The notes beneath the pieces were generated by a model. It saw only the letters and a program-made list of their open reading frames with translations, made no database searches and was not told the DNA's origin. The translations under genes were made by a program, and so were the position numbers. Shown one piece after another: positions 42,040-51,680 of a stretch of 64,000 bases of DNA (the first letter of the stretch is position 1; every line of letters begins with the position of its first letter). This DNA is from Desulfurobacteriaceae bacterium (GTDB lineage Bacteria > Aquificota > Aquificia > Desulfurobacteriales > Desulfurobacteriaceae): contig JAMOTD010000014.1 in the NCBI GenBank assembly GCA_027068415.1, positions 1 to 64,000 of the forward strand, given 5' to 3'.

Positions 42040-43060
42040 GGTTGGAGTTGTCGGAGGTTCTGGATATACGGGGGCGGAGCTTCTCCGCCTCCTTCTCTAC
42101 CACCCTTACGTTGAAGTTGTCTCGGTTACTTCTCGCCGGTATGAGGGGAAGGGAATTACAGAAGTTTTCCCTCACTTTTTAAAAAGTCCCTACGAAAGCC
42201 TTTCCTTTGAGGCTTATAGTCCTGAGAAACTTTCTTCTGAGTGCGATGTCGTCTTCTGCTGTCTTCCTCATAAGGCTTCATTTCCCGTTGTAAAGGAGCT
42301 CCTCTCCCTAAACCCCGACATCAAAGTTATAGACTTCAGCGCCGACTTTAGATTTAAAAGCCCCGAAACCTACGAGAAGGTTTACGGAGTAGAGCACACG
42401 GCAAAGGAGCTCTTTAAAAAAGCCGTCTACGGCCTTCCCGAGCTTTTTAGGGAAGAAATTAAAGGGAAGAGGCTTGTTGCCAATCCCGGTTGCTACCCTA
42501 CCAGCGTAATCCTTGCCCTTCATCCGGCCGTTAAGGAAGGGGTTGTTGATTTTTCCGTTCCCGTAATTGCCGACAGTAAGTCGGGGGTTTCCGGAGCGGG
42601 AAGGAAGGCAACGGTTGACTTTACTTTCTGTGAGGTAAACGAGAGCTTTAAGGCTTACGCCCTTGAAGGTCATAGACACGGCCCCGAAATTGCAGAGAAG
42701 CTCTCAATACCTTCTTTAAGGTTTACCCCCCACCTCGTTCCGATGAACAGGGGGATACTCTCAACCGTTTACTTTAAATCTAAGGTAGGCCTTCCTGAGC
42801 TTAAGGAAATTTACGAGAAGGCCTACGGAAATGAGTACTTCATCAGGTTAAGGAGTACCCCTCCCAAGACGAGTGAGGTTGCCGGGACAAACTTCTGCGA
42901 CATCTACATAACCGAGGATAAGTTTTCGGGCTTAACAGTTATCGTCTCGGCCATAGATAACATGGGCAAAGGGGCCTCTTCTCAGGCGGTTCAAAACATG
43001 AACCTTCTCTTCGGCTTCCCCGAGGAGACGGGTTTAAGGCTCTTCAGCCAGTGGATTTAA
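42011..43060 (+). CDS. argC: N-acetyl-gamma-glutamyl-phosphate reductase
   Basis: A 349-aa NADPH-dependent enzyme of arginine synthesis. [22 protein letters not shown] (nucleotide fold), [18 protein letters not shown] (catalytic Cys) and [15 protein letters not shown] are clear. GTG at 42011 with AGAGGGGA upstream is the nearest start that keeps the N-terminal strand. It therefore begins within rpsI, coupling arginine synthesis to the ribosomal operon. Confidence 0.92.
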   Translation: MQGTSGQSVKVGVVGGSGYTGAELLRLLLYHPYVEVVSVTSRRYEGKGITEVFPHFLKSPYESLSFEAYSPEKLSSECDVVFCCLPHKASFPVVKELLSLNPDIKVIDFSADFRFKSPETYEKVYGVEHTAKELFKKAVYGLPELFREEIKGKRLVANPGCYPTSVILALHPAVKEGVVDFSVPVIADSKSGVSGAGRKATVDFTFCEVNESFKAYALEGHRHGPEIAEKLSIPSLRFTPHLVPMNRGILSTVYFKSKVGLPELKEIYEKAYGNEYFIRLRSTPPKTSEVAGTNFCDIYITEDKFSGLTVIVSAIDNMGKGASSQAVQNMNLLFGFPEETGLRLFSQWI

Positions 43061-43123
43061 TTTTTCTATTCTGAACCTATTGACACTTCTCAAATAGTAG
43101 CCTATATTTTCCAGCGTCAGGTT

Positions 43124-43199
43124 GGGCGGATAGCTCAGCTGGGAGAGCGCCAGCCTTACAAGCTGGAGGTCACAGGTTCGATCCCTGTTCCGCCCACCA
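43124..43199 (+). tRNA. tRNA-Val (TAC)
   Basis: A 76-nt tRNA with encoded CCA. Acceptor GGGCGGA/TCCGCCC, D-arm GCTCAGCTGGGAGAGC, anticodon stem CCAGC/GCTGG around CTTACAA (TAC), and T-arm ACAGG-TTCGATC-CCTGT. Confidence 0.95.
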
Positions 43200-43205
43200 C
43201 TTAGC

Positions 43206-43284
43206 GGGGACGTAGTTCAGTTCTGGTTAGAACGCCGGCCTGTCACGCCGGAGGTCGCGGGTTCGAGTCCCGTCGTCCCCGCCA
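43206..43284 (+). tRNA. tRNA-Asp (GTC)
   Basis: A 79-nt tRNA with encoded CCA, 6 bp after tRNA-Val. Acceptor GGGGACG/CGTCCCC, anticodon stem CCGGC/GCCGG around CTGTCAC (GTC), T-arm GCGGG-TTCGAGT-CCCGT. The D-loop (AGTTCTGGTTA) is slightly long. Confidence 0.94.
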
Positions 43285-43352
43285 CTTCAAAAATCCCTTC
43301 CTTCCAAAAACCTGCTAAAATACCATCCAGACTCCACCGTCAGAGGTTTCAG

Positions 43353-43445
43353 TTGGACGCAAAACTCCTTGAGCTGATAGCAGTCTTCTTAGTCGGCTTC
43401 ACCGGTTCAATGGTTTTCCTCTACTTTGTCTTAAAGAAACTCTAA
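43353..43445 (+). CDS. possible 30-aa membrane microprotein
   Basis: A TTG start preceded by AGAGG opens a 30-codon frame, MDAKLLELIAVFLVGFTGSMVFLYFVLKKL. It is a single hydrophobic helix ending in KKL, the typical shape of bacterial single-span microproteins. It overlaps the 3' end of the restriction enzyme gene by 15 nt convergently. Support is composition only. Confidence 0.35.
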   Translation: MDAKLLELIAVFLVGFTGSMVFLYFVLKKL

Positions 43446-46400
43446 GCGGAGCTCCTTCTGGAGCTTTACCGTCTCCTCCAGAGAGCGAACGATTTTTCTT
43501 AGAGTTTCTATCTCATCAAGGGAGAGCTCCCTTCCTTTTCTATCCTTCAGCCACTTTCTAAGAACCTGATAGCCCCCAATCCTGTAGCTAAAAACCTCTC
43601 CGCTAACGGGCTCAAAGTAGGAATTCTCGTTTATGTAGAGTCTGCCGTTTTTGAAGTTCACCCTTTCAACCTTAAAGTTGTCTCCAACAAACTTTACTCC
43701 TTTCAGTGAGACCCCTTTTAAGAGGTGGAGCTCCGCAAGCCTTTTACCCTTCTCAGCCAACTCTTTAAGCTCCTCAACCTTTTCAGGAAAGGGAATTCTG
43801 GGAAATTCGTATTTAAGGAGTTCTTTAAACTTTTCTCTGTAATCCGGTGAGTAGAGGAGAGCGTAGGTGTAGTAAAAGAGCTCTTCAGGAGAAACTAAAG
43901 AGGTCTCTTCCCCGTAGAGCTCCTTTAAAACCTTAGAAACTTCGGAAGTGTAGTTTGGAGCTCTGCTTCCGTCGTTAGAATAGAGGTATAGAGGAAAAAG
44001 TACTCCACCACCCCTGCGGAATATGTTGTAATCATTAATGTTATCTGAGATGAAAGTAATATCGTAAGTCTGAGAACCTATTACATGCCACTGTTTACCT
44101 AAAATTAAAGCCAGATTTTCCGTTGAAATCATGTGTTTCATAACGTCGTATCTGTCTCTGAAAACTACCGTAGGATGGTAGAAAATAAACCTTTTGTCAA
44201 AAGGCCTATAAAGAATAGGCTTAATGAAGCTTTTAAGGTCTTTCCCTTTAAGCTCTCTTCTTAGAGTTTCCCTTGCCTCTGAAAGTTTCCACGCGTAGTT
44301 GTCGTTAACTTTAAAGAGCTCCCTTATCTCTTTGTCTGGAACTTGAAGGTCAAGGAAGAGCCTTATCTTCTCCTCAACCTCTTCGGGAGTAAAACCTACA
44401 ACCAGTCCGTCTCTGGCCGTGACTATTCCCGAAACAAACTCCTTGAAAATTCTGCTTACCGGAATGAAGCTCTCCCACCCCTTCCTGCTTTCGGCAGGCA
44501 CGAAGAAGTAGTAGGGAGGCTTAGGCTTAACCCTTCTCCACTTAAGGGTGCTAAGGGAGTTTTCCCTTAGGAAGTCCAACTTCTCCTCTCTCTTTAAAAG
44601 GCCCTCGTCTTCTAAAGTTGAGTAGTAGAAGAGCTCGGCAAACTCTCCCCTTTTACTCCCGTCCTTAACGAATATGCCGACGGCAACTCCCTGCATGATG
44701 TCAAAAACGTTCTCGTCTGGCTCTTTCTTCCTCTTATTCCCGTGAAGGTTAAGGATGTAAATCTTGTCAAAGCTCCTTAAGAGGGACTCCCTCATTCCGG
44801 CAAAGGTAGGGTTGTCAAGGTAGGAGTGGTTGGTTATGTAGCCTACGATTCCCTTTCCTCCTGAGCACACTTTCCACTGGGCGAACCTTATAAACTTAAC
44901 ATAGTCGTCCTGAAGCCAGACCTTTACCTTTTTAGAGCCTGAAGTTTCTCTTATAAAGGTTTGCAGGTCTTTACCGTTGACCCTGTAATAGCTCTGGCAA
45001 ACCTCTTCCCCGTCCTCTCTCTTTACTGCTATGTCCTTCCTGAGGAACTCCCTTATTGACTTTAAGTTGTTGGCCGATATACCGCTGTAGGGAGGATTTC
45101 CCACAATTACCATTATCTCCTTTTCTCTCTTCACCTCGTCGGCCCTTTTCGTCTCCTCAGCCCAGGCGTTTGAGAAGAGGTATCCGGGATGCTCGTGGTG
45201 AAACTCAAGGGTATTGGTTAGGTAAAGCTGAAACCTCTTATCCTCAATTCCAAGCTCCTTTAAGAACTGGGAAATCCTTAAATGGCCTATAACGTAGGGA
45301 GCAGGTAGAAGCTCAAAGGCATAGTAGTTTGAAAGGACAATTTCGTCAAAGAACTTCCTCAGTACTCCGCTACCTTCTTCAGAGAGTTCCTCTTTTAACT
45401 TTTCAAAGGCGTCAAGAACGAAAGTTAAAGTTCCTGCGGCTGGGTCTAAAAAGGTTAACTCCCTGTCTTTAAAGCCTTCCTTACCAAAGCTCTCCCTTAA
45501 AACCTCCTCAACTGAGGCGTTAATAAAGGAGACTACCTCTTTAGGAGTGTAGTAAACACCTCTTACCTCTCTAAGCTCAGGATTGTAGGCCTTGAGAAAG
45601 GGCTCGTAAAAGTGGGTGGTAAGCTCGTCGGGAGAAAGTTTTACTTTCCTCTCGTCAAAGAGGTTCAGGACCTGTTCTATTTCTTCAAGGGCCCACTCAA
45701 GCTCTCCTCCCCTTACCTTTAACACCTCAATAAAGATTTCCCTTATTACTGCGAGGCTTCTTGGAAAGTCGTAGATAATCTCCTCTTTCCGAACCTCTCC
45801 CTTCCTGAGCTTTAGAATTAAAAGTCCGTAGGCGAGGCTCTGGGCTATGGTATCTGCAAACTCCTCTTCAGAAAGGCTCTCAATTATGAATTCTTTAATG
45901 GAGTTATAAAGCGCTTTTATTACGCTGTTTTCCTTAACTTCCCTTAAGAGCTCCTCCTTTAAAATCCTTACCCTCCACGAAAGCCTTTCTGCAAGTTCAG
46001 AAAGGGTGGTTATTGGCTTTTCAGAATAGCTGAGGAACTCTTTCAGAAATTCAAAAAGTTCTTTCTCCTTGGCAAGGGGCTTGAGTTTTCCTCTTTCAAA
46101 GTCTTTAAAGTTAAGGAGTTTCAACTCTTCTAATAGAATTCCTCCTCCGTAAAGCTTGAAATCTAAGAAGTTAGTTAAAAGGAAGTTTTTAAACTGGCCT
46201 TTATACCTTTTAACCTGCTCGCTCCTTTCCACTTCAGGTAGGCTAACTCCCGGCCTTTTACACTCTATGTAGCCAACTATGTGGCCGTTAGAAGTAATAA
46301 CCTTAAGGTCTGGAAAACCTCCAGCCGTTCTTTTGGGAAGGATAATTACTTTAAAGCCTTTAAAGTTTTCCTCAATCAGGCGGGCAAGGACTCTGTAATA

Positions 46401-46469
46401 GCTTCCCTCAGTTGCAGAACCGGAAGAGTAAAGGGAGTGGAGTTCTTTAAGGTATTCCTTTAACTTCAA
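43431..46469 (-). CDS. single-chain restriction-modification enzyme (type IIG/ISP-like N6-adenine methylase)
   Basis: A 1012-aa protein that probably both cuts and methylates DNA. The N-terminus has a PD-ExK nuclease motif: GFPD at 51-54 and ECK at 69-71. A helical connector follows. The methylase core has RGVYYTP (304-310), motif I LDPAAGTLTFVL (341-352) and motif IV NPPY (458-461). The last 400 residues are a likely target-recognition region with FVSGIVTARDGLVVGF and the type ISP-style phrase FRDRYDVMKHM. No helicase domain is seen, unlike full type ISP. No separate specificity gene is present. GAGCTC frequency is near host level, so it is not a very recent insert by that measure. Confidence 0.82.
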   Translation of the reverse strand: MKLKEYLKELHSLYSSGSATEGSYYRVLARLIEENFKGFKVIILPKRTAGGFPDLKVITSNGHIVGYIECKRPGVSLPEVERSEQVKRYKGQFKNFLLTNFLDFKLYGGGILLEELKLLNFKDFERGKLKPLAKEKELFEFLKEFLSYSEKPITTLSELAERLSWRVRILKEELLREVKENSVIKALYNSIKEFIIESLSEEEFADTIAQSLAYGLLILKLRKGEVRKEEIIYDFPRSLAVIREIFIEVLKVRGGELEWALEEIEQVLNLFDERKVKLSPDELTTHFYEPFLKAYNPELREVRGVYYTPKEVVSFINASVEEVLRESFGKEGFKDRELTFLDPAAGTLTFVLDAFEKLKEELSEEGSGVLRKFFDEIVLSNYYAFELLPAPYVIGHLRISQFLKELGIEDKRFQLYLTNTLEFHHEHPGYLFSNAWAEETKRADEVKREKEIMVIVGNPPYSGISANNLKSIREFLRKDIAVKREDGEEVCQSYYRVNGKDLQTFIRETSGSKKVKVWLQDDYVKFIRFAQWKVCSGGKGIVGYITNHSYLDNPTFAGMRESLLRSFDKIYILNLHGNKRKKEPDENVFDIMQGVAVGIFVKDGSKRGEFAELFYYSTLEDEGLLKREEKLDFLRENSLSTLKWRRVKPKPPYYFFVPAESRKGWESFIPVSRIFKEFVSGIVTARDGLVVGFTPEEVEEKIRLFLDLQVPDKEIRELFKVNDNYAWKLSEARETLRRELKGKDLKSFIKPILYRPFDKRFIFYHPTVVFRDRYDVMKHMISTENLALILGKQWHVIGSQTYDITFISDNINDYNIFRRGGGVLFPLYLYSNDGSRAPNYTSEVSKVLKELYGEETSLVSPEELFYYTYALLYSPDYREKFKELLKYEFPRIPFPEKVEELKELAEKGKRLAELHLLKGVSLKGVKFVGDNFKVERVNFKNGRLYINENSYFEPVSGEVFSYRIGGYQVLRKWLKDRKGRELSLDEIETLRKIVRSLEETVKLQKELRLEFL

Positions 46470-46508
46470 CTTCTCCTCCCCTAAAGGGCTTCTGCTATTA
46501 TATCTGGT

Positions 46509-46700
46509 ATGGACATCCTTCAGAGCCTCTGGAACGCACTTGTAAGTTTCGTTGAGGGAGTTTTATTCTTTCTCTTGGGACTTTTTCTAATCTTTTTCTT
46601 TATTGGACTTCTAACTGCAACAACTCCCAGCGCTCTAATCATCTACTTTGGCGGGAGTTTCTTAGAAAAATACAGACGGAAGAAGAGAAAGGAAAAGTAG
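46509..46700 (+). CDS. small single- or double-span membrane protein
   Basis: A 63-aa hydrophobic protein (WNALVSFVEGVLFFLLGLFLIFFFIGLLTATTPSALIIYFGGSFLEKYRRKKRKEK) with a highly basic C-terminus expected to face the cytosol. It is divergent from the restriction enzyme gene 39 bp away and precedes guaA. The ribosome site is weak. No family recognised. Confidence 0.5.
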   Translation: MDILQSLWNALVSFVEGVLFFLLGLFLIFFFIGLLTATTPSALIIYFGGSFLEKYRRKKRKEK

Positions 46701-46760
46701 AGCTCCCCCTATTCCTTTTAATACAATTTACCAGACCAAAACCGCAAATTCGGAGAGGCT

Positions 46761-48317
46761 ATGGCCGTAAAGGACATTCACGAGAGTAAGATTTTAATCT
46801 TAGACTTTGGCTCCCAGTACACCCAGCTTATTGCAAGAAGGTTAAGGGAGAAGCACATTTACTGTGAGATTCACCCCTACAACACTCCAATTGAGAAGAT
46901 TAAGGAGTTTAAGCCGAAGGGAATAATTCTTTCCGGGGGCCCTGCAAGCGTTTACGCTCCCGGCTCCCCTAAGGTTAGTAAGGAAATCTTTGAGCTCGGA
47001 GTTCCGGTTCTCGGCATCTGTTACGGAATGCAGCTGATTACCTACCTCTTCGGCGGGGAGGTTGTAAGGGCGGAGAGGCACGAGTACGGAAGGGCGGAGC
47101 TCGTTGTCTTAGACCACTCAGACCTATTTAAAGGCCTTCCCGACAGGTTTACCGTCTGGATGAGCCACGGAGACAGGGTTTTAAGGATTCCGGAGGGCTT
47201 TGAGCCGATTGCAAAAACCGAAAACGCCCCCTACGCCGCAATAAGGAACAGGGAGAAGAGAATTTACGGAGTTCAGTTCCACCCCGAGGTAAAGCACACC
47301 CAGTACGGCGACAAAATCCTTGAGAACTTTGCGATTGAAATATGCGGCTGTGAGCCCACCTGGACTATGGAAAACTTCATTGAGTACGAAGTCCAGAAAA
47401 TCAGGGAAACTGTCGGGGATAAGAACGTTATCTGTGCCCTTTCCGGAGGAGTTGACTCCTCGGTAGTTGCGGCACTTCTCCACAGGGCAATAGGCGACCA
47501 GCTCTACCCGATTTTCGTTGACACGGGGCTACTCAGGAAGGGCGAGAGGGAGAGCGTTGAGAGGACTTTTAAAGAGAAGTTCCACATGAAGAACTTTAGG
47601 GTTATAGATGCTTCCGACCTCTTCCTTGAGAGGCTAAAAGGGGTAGTTGACCCTGAAGAAAAGAGGAAGATTATCGGACACACATTTATTGAGGTTTTTG
47701 AGAAGGCCGCTAAGGAGATACCCAATGCCGAGTTCCTCGCTCAAGGAACCCTCTATCCCGACGTTATTGAGAGCGTTTCCGTTAAAGGGCCTTCTGCCAC
47801 TATAAAGTCTCACCACAACGTTGGGGGGCTTCCAGAGAGGCTCAACTTTAAGCTGATTGAACCCCTGAGGGAGCTCTTTAAGGACGAAGTAAGGGAGCTC
47901 GGAAGGGAGCTTGGGCTACCTGAAGAGATTATAAAGCGCCAGCCATTCCCCGGCCCCGGCCTTGCAATAAGGATTATCGGAGAGGTTAAGCCCGAGTACC
48001 TTAAGATTTTGAGGGAGGCCGACGCAATAGTCCTTGAGGAGATTAAGAAGGCAGGCCTCTACGACAAAATCTGGCAGTCCTTTGCGGTTTTCCTTCCTAT
48101 TCAGACTGTCGGCGTTATGGGAGACGTTAGGACTTACGACTACGTTATAGCCATAAGGGCCGTTGAGAGCACCGACGGAATGACTGCCGACTGGGTTAAG
48201 CTCCCCTACGAGCTCCTTGAGAGGCTCTCAAACAGGATTATTAATGAGGTTGAGGGGGTTAACAGGGTCGTTTACGACGTCACCTCAAAGCCCCCCGGCA
48301 CGATTGAATGGGAGTAG
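46761..48317 (+). CDS. guaA: GMP synthase (glutamine-hydrolysing)
   Basis: A 518-aa two-domain enzyme converting XMP to GMP. The glutaminase domain has [11 protein letters not shown] (catalytic Cys) and GVQFHPEV (His/Glu). The ATP pyrophosphatase domain has the PP-loop [14 protein letters not shown] and the C-terminal dimer region ending KPPGTIEWE. Length is standard. nadA starts 3 bp later. Confidence 0.97.
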   Translation: MAVKDIHESKILILDFGSQYTQLIARRLREKHIYCEIHPYNTPIEKIKEFKPKGIILSGGPASVYAPGSPKVSKEIFELGVPVLGICYGMQLITYLFGGEVVRAERHEYGRAELVVLDHSDLFKGLPDRFTVWMSHGDRVLRIPEGFEPIAKTENAPYAAIRNREKRIYGVQFHPEVKHTQYGDKILENFAIEICGCEPTWTMENFIEYEVQKIRETVGDKNVICALSGGVDSSVVAALLHRAIGDQLYPIFVDTGLLRKGERESVERTFKEKFHMKNFRVIDASDLFLERLKGVVDPEEKRKIIGHTFIEVFEKAAKEIPNAEFLAQGTLYPDVIESVSVKGPSATIKSHHNVGGLPERLNFKLIEPLRELFKDEVRELGRELGLPEEIIKRQPFPGPGLAIRIIGEVKPEYLKILREADAIVLEEIKKAGLYDKIWQSFAVFLPIQTVGVMGDVRTYDYVIAIRAVESTDGMTADWVKLPYELLERLSNRIINEVEGVNRVVYDVTSKPPGTIEWE

Positions 48318-48320
48318 GCT

Positions 48321-49232
48321 ATGAACAGGAAGGAATTTACCGAAAGAGTTTTGGAACTTAAAGAGAAGAAAAACGCCGTAATCCTTGCCCACTACTACGT
48401 TGACGGCCTAATTCAGGATGTTGCCGACTTTGTCGGGGACTCTCTTGAGCTTGCGAGGAAGGCGAAAGAGGCCGAGGGAGAGATAATAGTCTTCTGCGGC
48501 GTCTACTTTATGGCCGAAACTGCCAAGATTTTGAACCCCGACAGGAAAGTTTTGATTCCCTACTACAAGGCCGGCTGCCTGATGGCCGATATGGCGATAG
48601 CCGAAGAGCTAAAAGAGTTTAGGGAGAAGAACCCCGATTATGCCGTAGTTACTTACGTAAACAGCTCTGCAGACGTTAAGGCCCTCTCTGATATCTGCTG
48701 CACCTCGGCAAACGCAGTAAAGATTATTGAAGGTTTGGAGGCGGAGAAGATTCTCTTCGTTCCCGATAGAAACCTCGGCTCCTTTGTTGCTGAGAAGGTT
48801 AAGGGGAAAAAAGTAGAGCTCTGGAGCGGCTACTGTCCCGTCCATGAAAAGTTAAACCCTGAGCAGGCAAGGAGAGTTAAAGAAGAGAACCCCGATGCCG
48901 TTTTTGTGGTTCACCCCGAGTGCAGGAAAGAGGTTAGGGATATGGCCGATTTTATCGGAAGCACCTCTCAGATTGTAAGGTTCGTTAAGGAGACAAGTGC
49001 CAAAAAGGTTATAGTCGGAACCGAGAGGGGAACGATTCACCAGCTCCGGAAACTCCGCCCCGACGTTGAGTTTATTCCCGCCTACCCGGAGTTTACCTGC
49101 GACCAGATGAAGATGATTACTCCCGAAAGGCTGATTAAAGCCCTTGAGAGAGAGCAGTTTGAAGTTTTCGTTCCTGAAGAGGTTGCCGCCGGAGCCCGGA
49201 AGGCCATTGAGAGAATGCTTGAGAGGAGCTGA
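48321..49232 (+). CDS. nadA: quinolinate synthase
   Basis: A 303-aa [4Fe-4S] enzyme that condenses iminoaspartate and dihydroxyacetone phosphate for NAD synthesis. The three cluster cysteines fall in FCGVYFMAETAKIL, WSGYCPVHEKL and PEFTCDQMKMI. The fold has three repeated domains. The short, thermophile-type length matches known structures. It is co-directional with guaA and the following membrane protein. Confidence 0.95.
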   Translation: MNRKEFTERVLELKEKKNAVILAHYYVDGLIQDVADFVGDSLELARKAKEAEGEIIVFCGVYFMAETAKILNPDRKVLIPYYKAGCLMADMAIAEELKEFREKNPDYAVVTYVNSSADVKALSDICCTSANAVKIIEGLEAEKILFVPDRNLGSFVAEKVKGKKVELWSGYCPVHEKLNPEQARRVKEENPDAVFVVHPECRKEVRDMADFIGSTSQIVRFVKETSAKKVIVGTERGTIHQLRKLRPDVEFIPAYPEFTCDQMKMITPERLIKALEREQFEVFVPEEVAAGARKAIERMLERS

Positions 49233-49234
49233 TA

Positions 49235-49687
49235 ATGAAGGAGTTTAGGGTTAAGCAGGATTTGATGTTCGTTGTTGTCCCTCTGGTTTTTGACCTTCTT
49301 CTCTTTGCGGGAGCTCTCGTCTTTACCTCAGGCCTCTGGAGAGTTCTCTTAATCCTTCTCTCCCTCGGCTTTGCCGGCCTCGTTCTGTGGCAGGCCCGCC
49401 CCATCCTCAAGGGCTTTGAGCTCATCGTAAACCCGAAAGAGGTTATCGTAAAGGACTTTAGGGGCAATACCGTAAGGCGGATAGAGTGGAAGAGAATTGA
49501 GGCGGCCGTTGCAGGCTATAAGAAGACTTGGCTCCTCTACACCTACAGCTTCTACTTCAGGGTTAAAGGAGACGAAGACCTTCTCTTTGCCCTCATTTCA
49601 AGGACTCCCGGTTTAACCGGCAAGTTCCAGCAGTTTGTAAGGGTCTTTGTGAGGAAAAAAGTTCCCGTTCAGGTCGTAAAGGCTTAA
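49235..49687 (+). CDS. membrane protein with PH-like C-terminal domain
   Basis: A 150-aa protein with two hydrophobic helices (about 11-31 and 33-52) and then a beta-rich domain (FELIVNPKEVIVKDFRGNTVRRIEWKRIEAAVAGYKKTWLLYTYSFYFRVKG) that looks like a bacterial PH-type (bPH) domain. Starts 2 bp after nadA. Function unknown; a membrane-anchored scaffold is one possibility. Confidence 0.5.
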   Translation: MKEFRVKQDLMFVVVPLVFDLLLFAGALVFTSGLWRVLLILLSLGFAGLVLWQARPILKGFELIVNPKEVIVKDFRGNTVRRIEWKRIEAAVAGYKKTWLLYTYSFYFRVKGDEDLLFALISRTPGLTGKFQQFVRVFVRKKVPVQVVKA

Positions 49688-49723
49688 TTTTAAGAGGCAT
49701 TCCTATTTGTAAGGAGACGGGAA

Positions 49724-50140
49724 TTGAAGGAAACCTCTACGAGGCTGGTTCTCCACTTTCCAAAAGAGACCTGGGATAAGCCGGTTATCTACAAGCTGGT
49801 TAAGGATTACGACTTGATTGTCAACATTCTCAGGGCCGAGATTCTGCCCAAGATGGAGGGCTCGGCCGTTGTAGAGCTCCGCGGCGACAGGAAAAAAATC
49901 GGCGAGGCCGTTAAGTTCCTCAGGAGCTTAAAGATAAAGATTAAGCCCTTAGAGCTTGACATTTTCAGGGAAGATGAGAAGTGCGTCCACTGCGGAGCCT
50001 GTATAGCCCCCTGTCCCACAAATGCCTTCTACCTTGATAAGGAGACCTTCAGAGTTGAGTTTGATAAGGATAAGTGTGTAGGGTGCGGCCACTGTATTCC
50101 CGCCTGCCCCCTTAGAATTATTTATTCCGCTGAGTTCTAA
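49724..50140 (+). CDS. NIL-domain ferredoxin (two [4Fe-4S] clusters)
   Basis: A 138-aa protein with an N-terminal NIL-like domain (residues 1-75, LVLHFPKETWDKPVIYKLVKDYDLIVNILRAEILP) and a C-terminal double cluster region: CVHCGACIAPCPTNAF and CVGCGHCIPACPLRII. TTG start after AAGGAGACGG. NIL domains bind methionine-like ligands in other contexts; such fused ferredoxins are linked to sulfur-metabolite chemistry. Electron partner unknown. Confidence 0.85.
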   Translation: MKETSTRLVLHFPKETWDKPVIYKLVKDYDLIVNILRAEILPKMEGSAVVELRGDRKKIGEAVKFLRSLKIKIKPLELDIFREDEKCVHCGACIAPCPTNAFYLDKETFRVEFDKDKCVGCGHCIPACPLRIIYSAEF

Positions 50141-50161
50141 AGGGGCCGGAGGCCCCCAGGT

Positions 50162-51451
50162 TTAGAACGAAAACTCAGCCCTTACCATTCCGGCAAAGAC
50201 GTTGTCGTTATCGGAGTCTCCGTGAGGGTTAGCTACAAATTGGAAATCGGGAGTAATTGCGAAGTTTTCGGAAATCTGGAACCTGTAGTAGCCCTCAAAG
50301 TGGTATTCAACATCGTCGTTCTCTAACTTATCGTTTGGAACAACTGCAGCTACTCCAAACCCTAAAGTATCTTTCGGCCTTGAGTTGAAAAGGCCTGTAA
50401 TACTGATTCCTGCCGAGTAGAACTGCTCAATTTCGTAAACGTCGTCATTAGCCCAGGAAGCCCTTGCAAATACTCCTACGTTCTCTGTGACCATCTGGTC
50501 AATTGAAATTCCAACTCCCCAGCCGTCATCTGTTGAAGGTTTCTTAGTTGGGTTATCTGTAGGCTGGCCGATTTTTATGTGGTCTGCCGAGTCATCCCAG
50601 AAGTAAAGCCTGTAGTTTCCGGGTAGTCCGTTAAACTCGGCCGAGTACTTAAGCTGAACAGCGTAGAAGGGGTTATCAAATACGTCGTCGTAAACGCTCT
50701 TTTCCTTTGCTACCCACTCTCCTCCGTCCCACGTGATTGTGGTTGACTGGTTGCTCTGTACGAGGGCTGATATCTCAAAGTTCTCGGCAGGAGAGAAAGT
50801 TAAGGCAACTATTGGGGCATACTCATCTTCACTGTCAATTATAGGGTTGTTTACGAAGGGCTTTCCTACAAACTGTGCGGCCTCATCGTTTGCAAACTCG
50901 TTATCGTCAACAAAGGCAAGGGGTTCTGTTTTACCGATTGTTAAAGAGAGCTTTCCGTTAAAGAGCTCGTGGGTGTAGTATGCCTCAAGGAGGTTAAAGG
51001 TGTTGTCCTCCGGGTTGTCGTCTGCAATTGTGTTGAGGTTTGCAAATAGCATCTCTCCGAGCTTCTCGTCTGCTCCCGTTCCCTCTCCTGCGTGAAGCCT
51101 CATGTAAAACTCTCCGTCCTCGTGGGGCTTAAATGAGAGCTCAAGGTCTGCAACGTAGCCTGTTCCTGAAGGATTTGAGAGCTCCTCTCCGTCTACTTTG
51201 TCGGCGTTTGCTCCCTGATAGTAAACTACGGCTCCTCCGTGGATTTCAAGGCTTCCGAGCTTCTCCTTTAATTCTTTTACTTCCTCTGCAATCTCTTTCT
51301 CGCTTTCAGACTTTTCCCTTAACTTCCTCTCAAGGAGCTCTACTCTCTGCTTTAGAGCTTCAAGCTCCTCTAAGAGTTTCTGGTCTGAGGGGAAAGCAGG
51401 AGCTGAGAGGGTGATTAACGAGAGGGTTGCTAAGGTTAGTAGTTTCTTCAT
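50162..51451 (-). CDS. outer-membrane porin with N-terminal coiled coil
   Basis: A 429-aa exported protein. Signal peptide (LLTLATLSLITLSAPAFPS), a 45-residue coiled coil rich in Glu/Lys/Leu that could trimerise or reach peptidoglycan, then alternating beta strands with many aromatic residues and a final Phe (RAEFSF), the mark of beta-barrel outer-membrane proteins. The strands HGGAVVYYQG and DLELSFKPHEDGEFYMRLHAGEG fit OprB/LbtU-like porins. It lies downstream of the feo genes in the same direction, so iron-linked expression is possible. Confidence 0.72.
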   Translation of the reverse strand: MKKLLTLATLSLITLSAPAFPSDQKLLEELEALKQRVELLERKLREKSESEKEIAEEVKELKEKLGSLEIHGGAVVYYQGANADKVDGEELSNPSGTGYVADLELSFKPHEDGEFYMRLHAGEGTGADEKLGEMLFANLNTIADDNPEDNTFNLLEAYYTHELFNGKLSLTIGKTEPLAFVDDNEFANDEAAQFVGKPFVNNPIIDSEDEYAPIVALTFSPAENFEISALVQSNQSTTITWDGGEWVAKEKSVYDDVFDNPFYAVQLKYSAEFNGLPGNYRLYFWDDSADHIKIGQPTDNPTKKPSTDDGWGVGISIDQMVTENVGVFARASWANDDVYEIEQFYSAGISITGLFNSRPKDTLGFGVAAVVPNDKLENDDVEYHFEGYYRFQISENFAITPDFQFVANPHGDSDNDNVFAGMVRAEFSF

Positions 51452-51464
51452 GCTGCTTACCTCC

Positions 51465-51668
51465 TTAGAGTATTTTTATATTCAATAATTTCTTAAAGGT
51501 AAGCGGAAACCGACCGGTTTCCGCAGAAGAAGAGTATGAAGGGGAAGTGGGGATGTGCCCGATGTTCTTACACGCTGAGCAGCCGCTGCACGGGCGATTT
51601 GACTTTACAAGCTTCAATATAGCGATTGCGGATATTGTTCCTACAGCTATGATGAACAGGGTTTCCAT
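51465..51668 (-). CDS. FeoB-associated Cys-rich membrane peptide
   Basis: A 67-aa protein: one membrane helix (LFIIAVGTISAIAILKLVK) followed by CSGCSACKN, the pattern of the FeoB-associated cysteine-rich family. It lies 12 bp after feoB. The tail after the Cys cluster is longer than usual, with no clear motif. It may help handle ferrous iron at FeoB or be redox active. Confidence 0.7.
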   Translation of the reverse strand: METLFIIAVGTISAIAILKLVKSNRPCSGCSACKNIGHIPTSPSYSSSAETGRFPLTFKKLLNIKIL

Positions 51669-51680
51669 AACCTAACTCCT

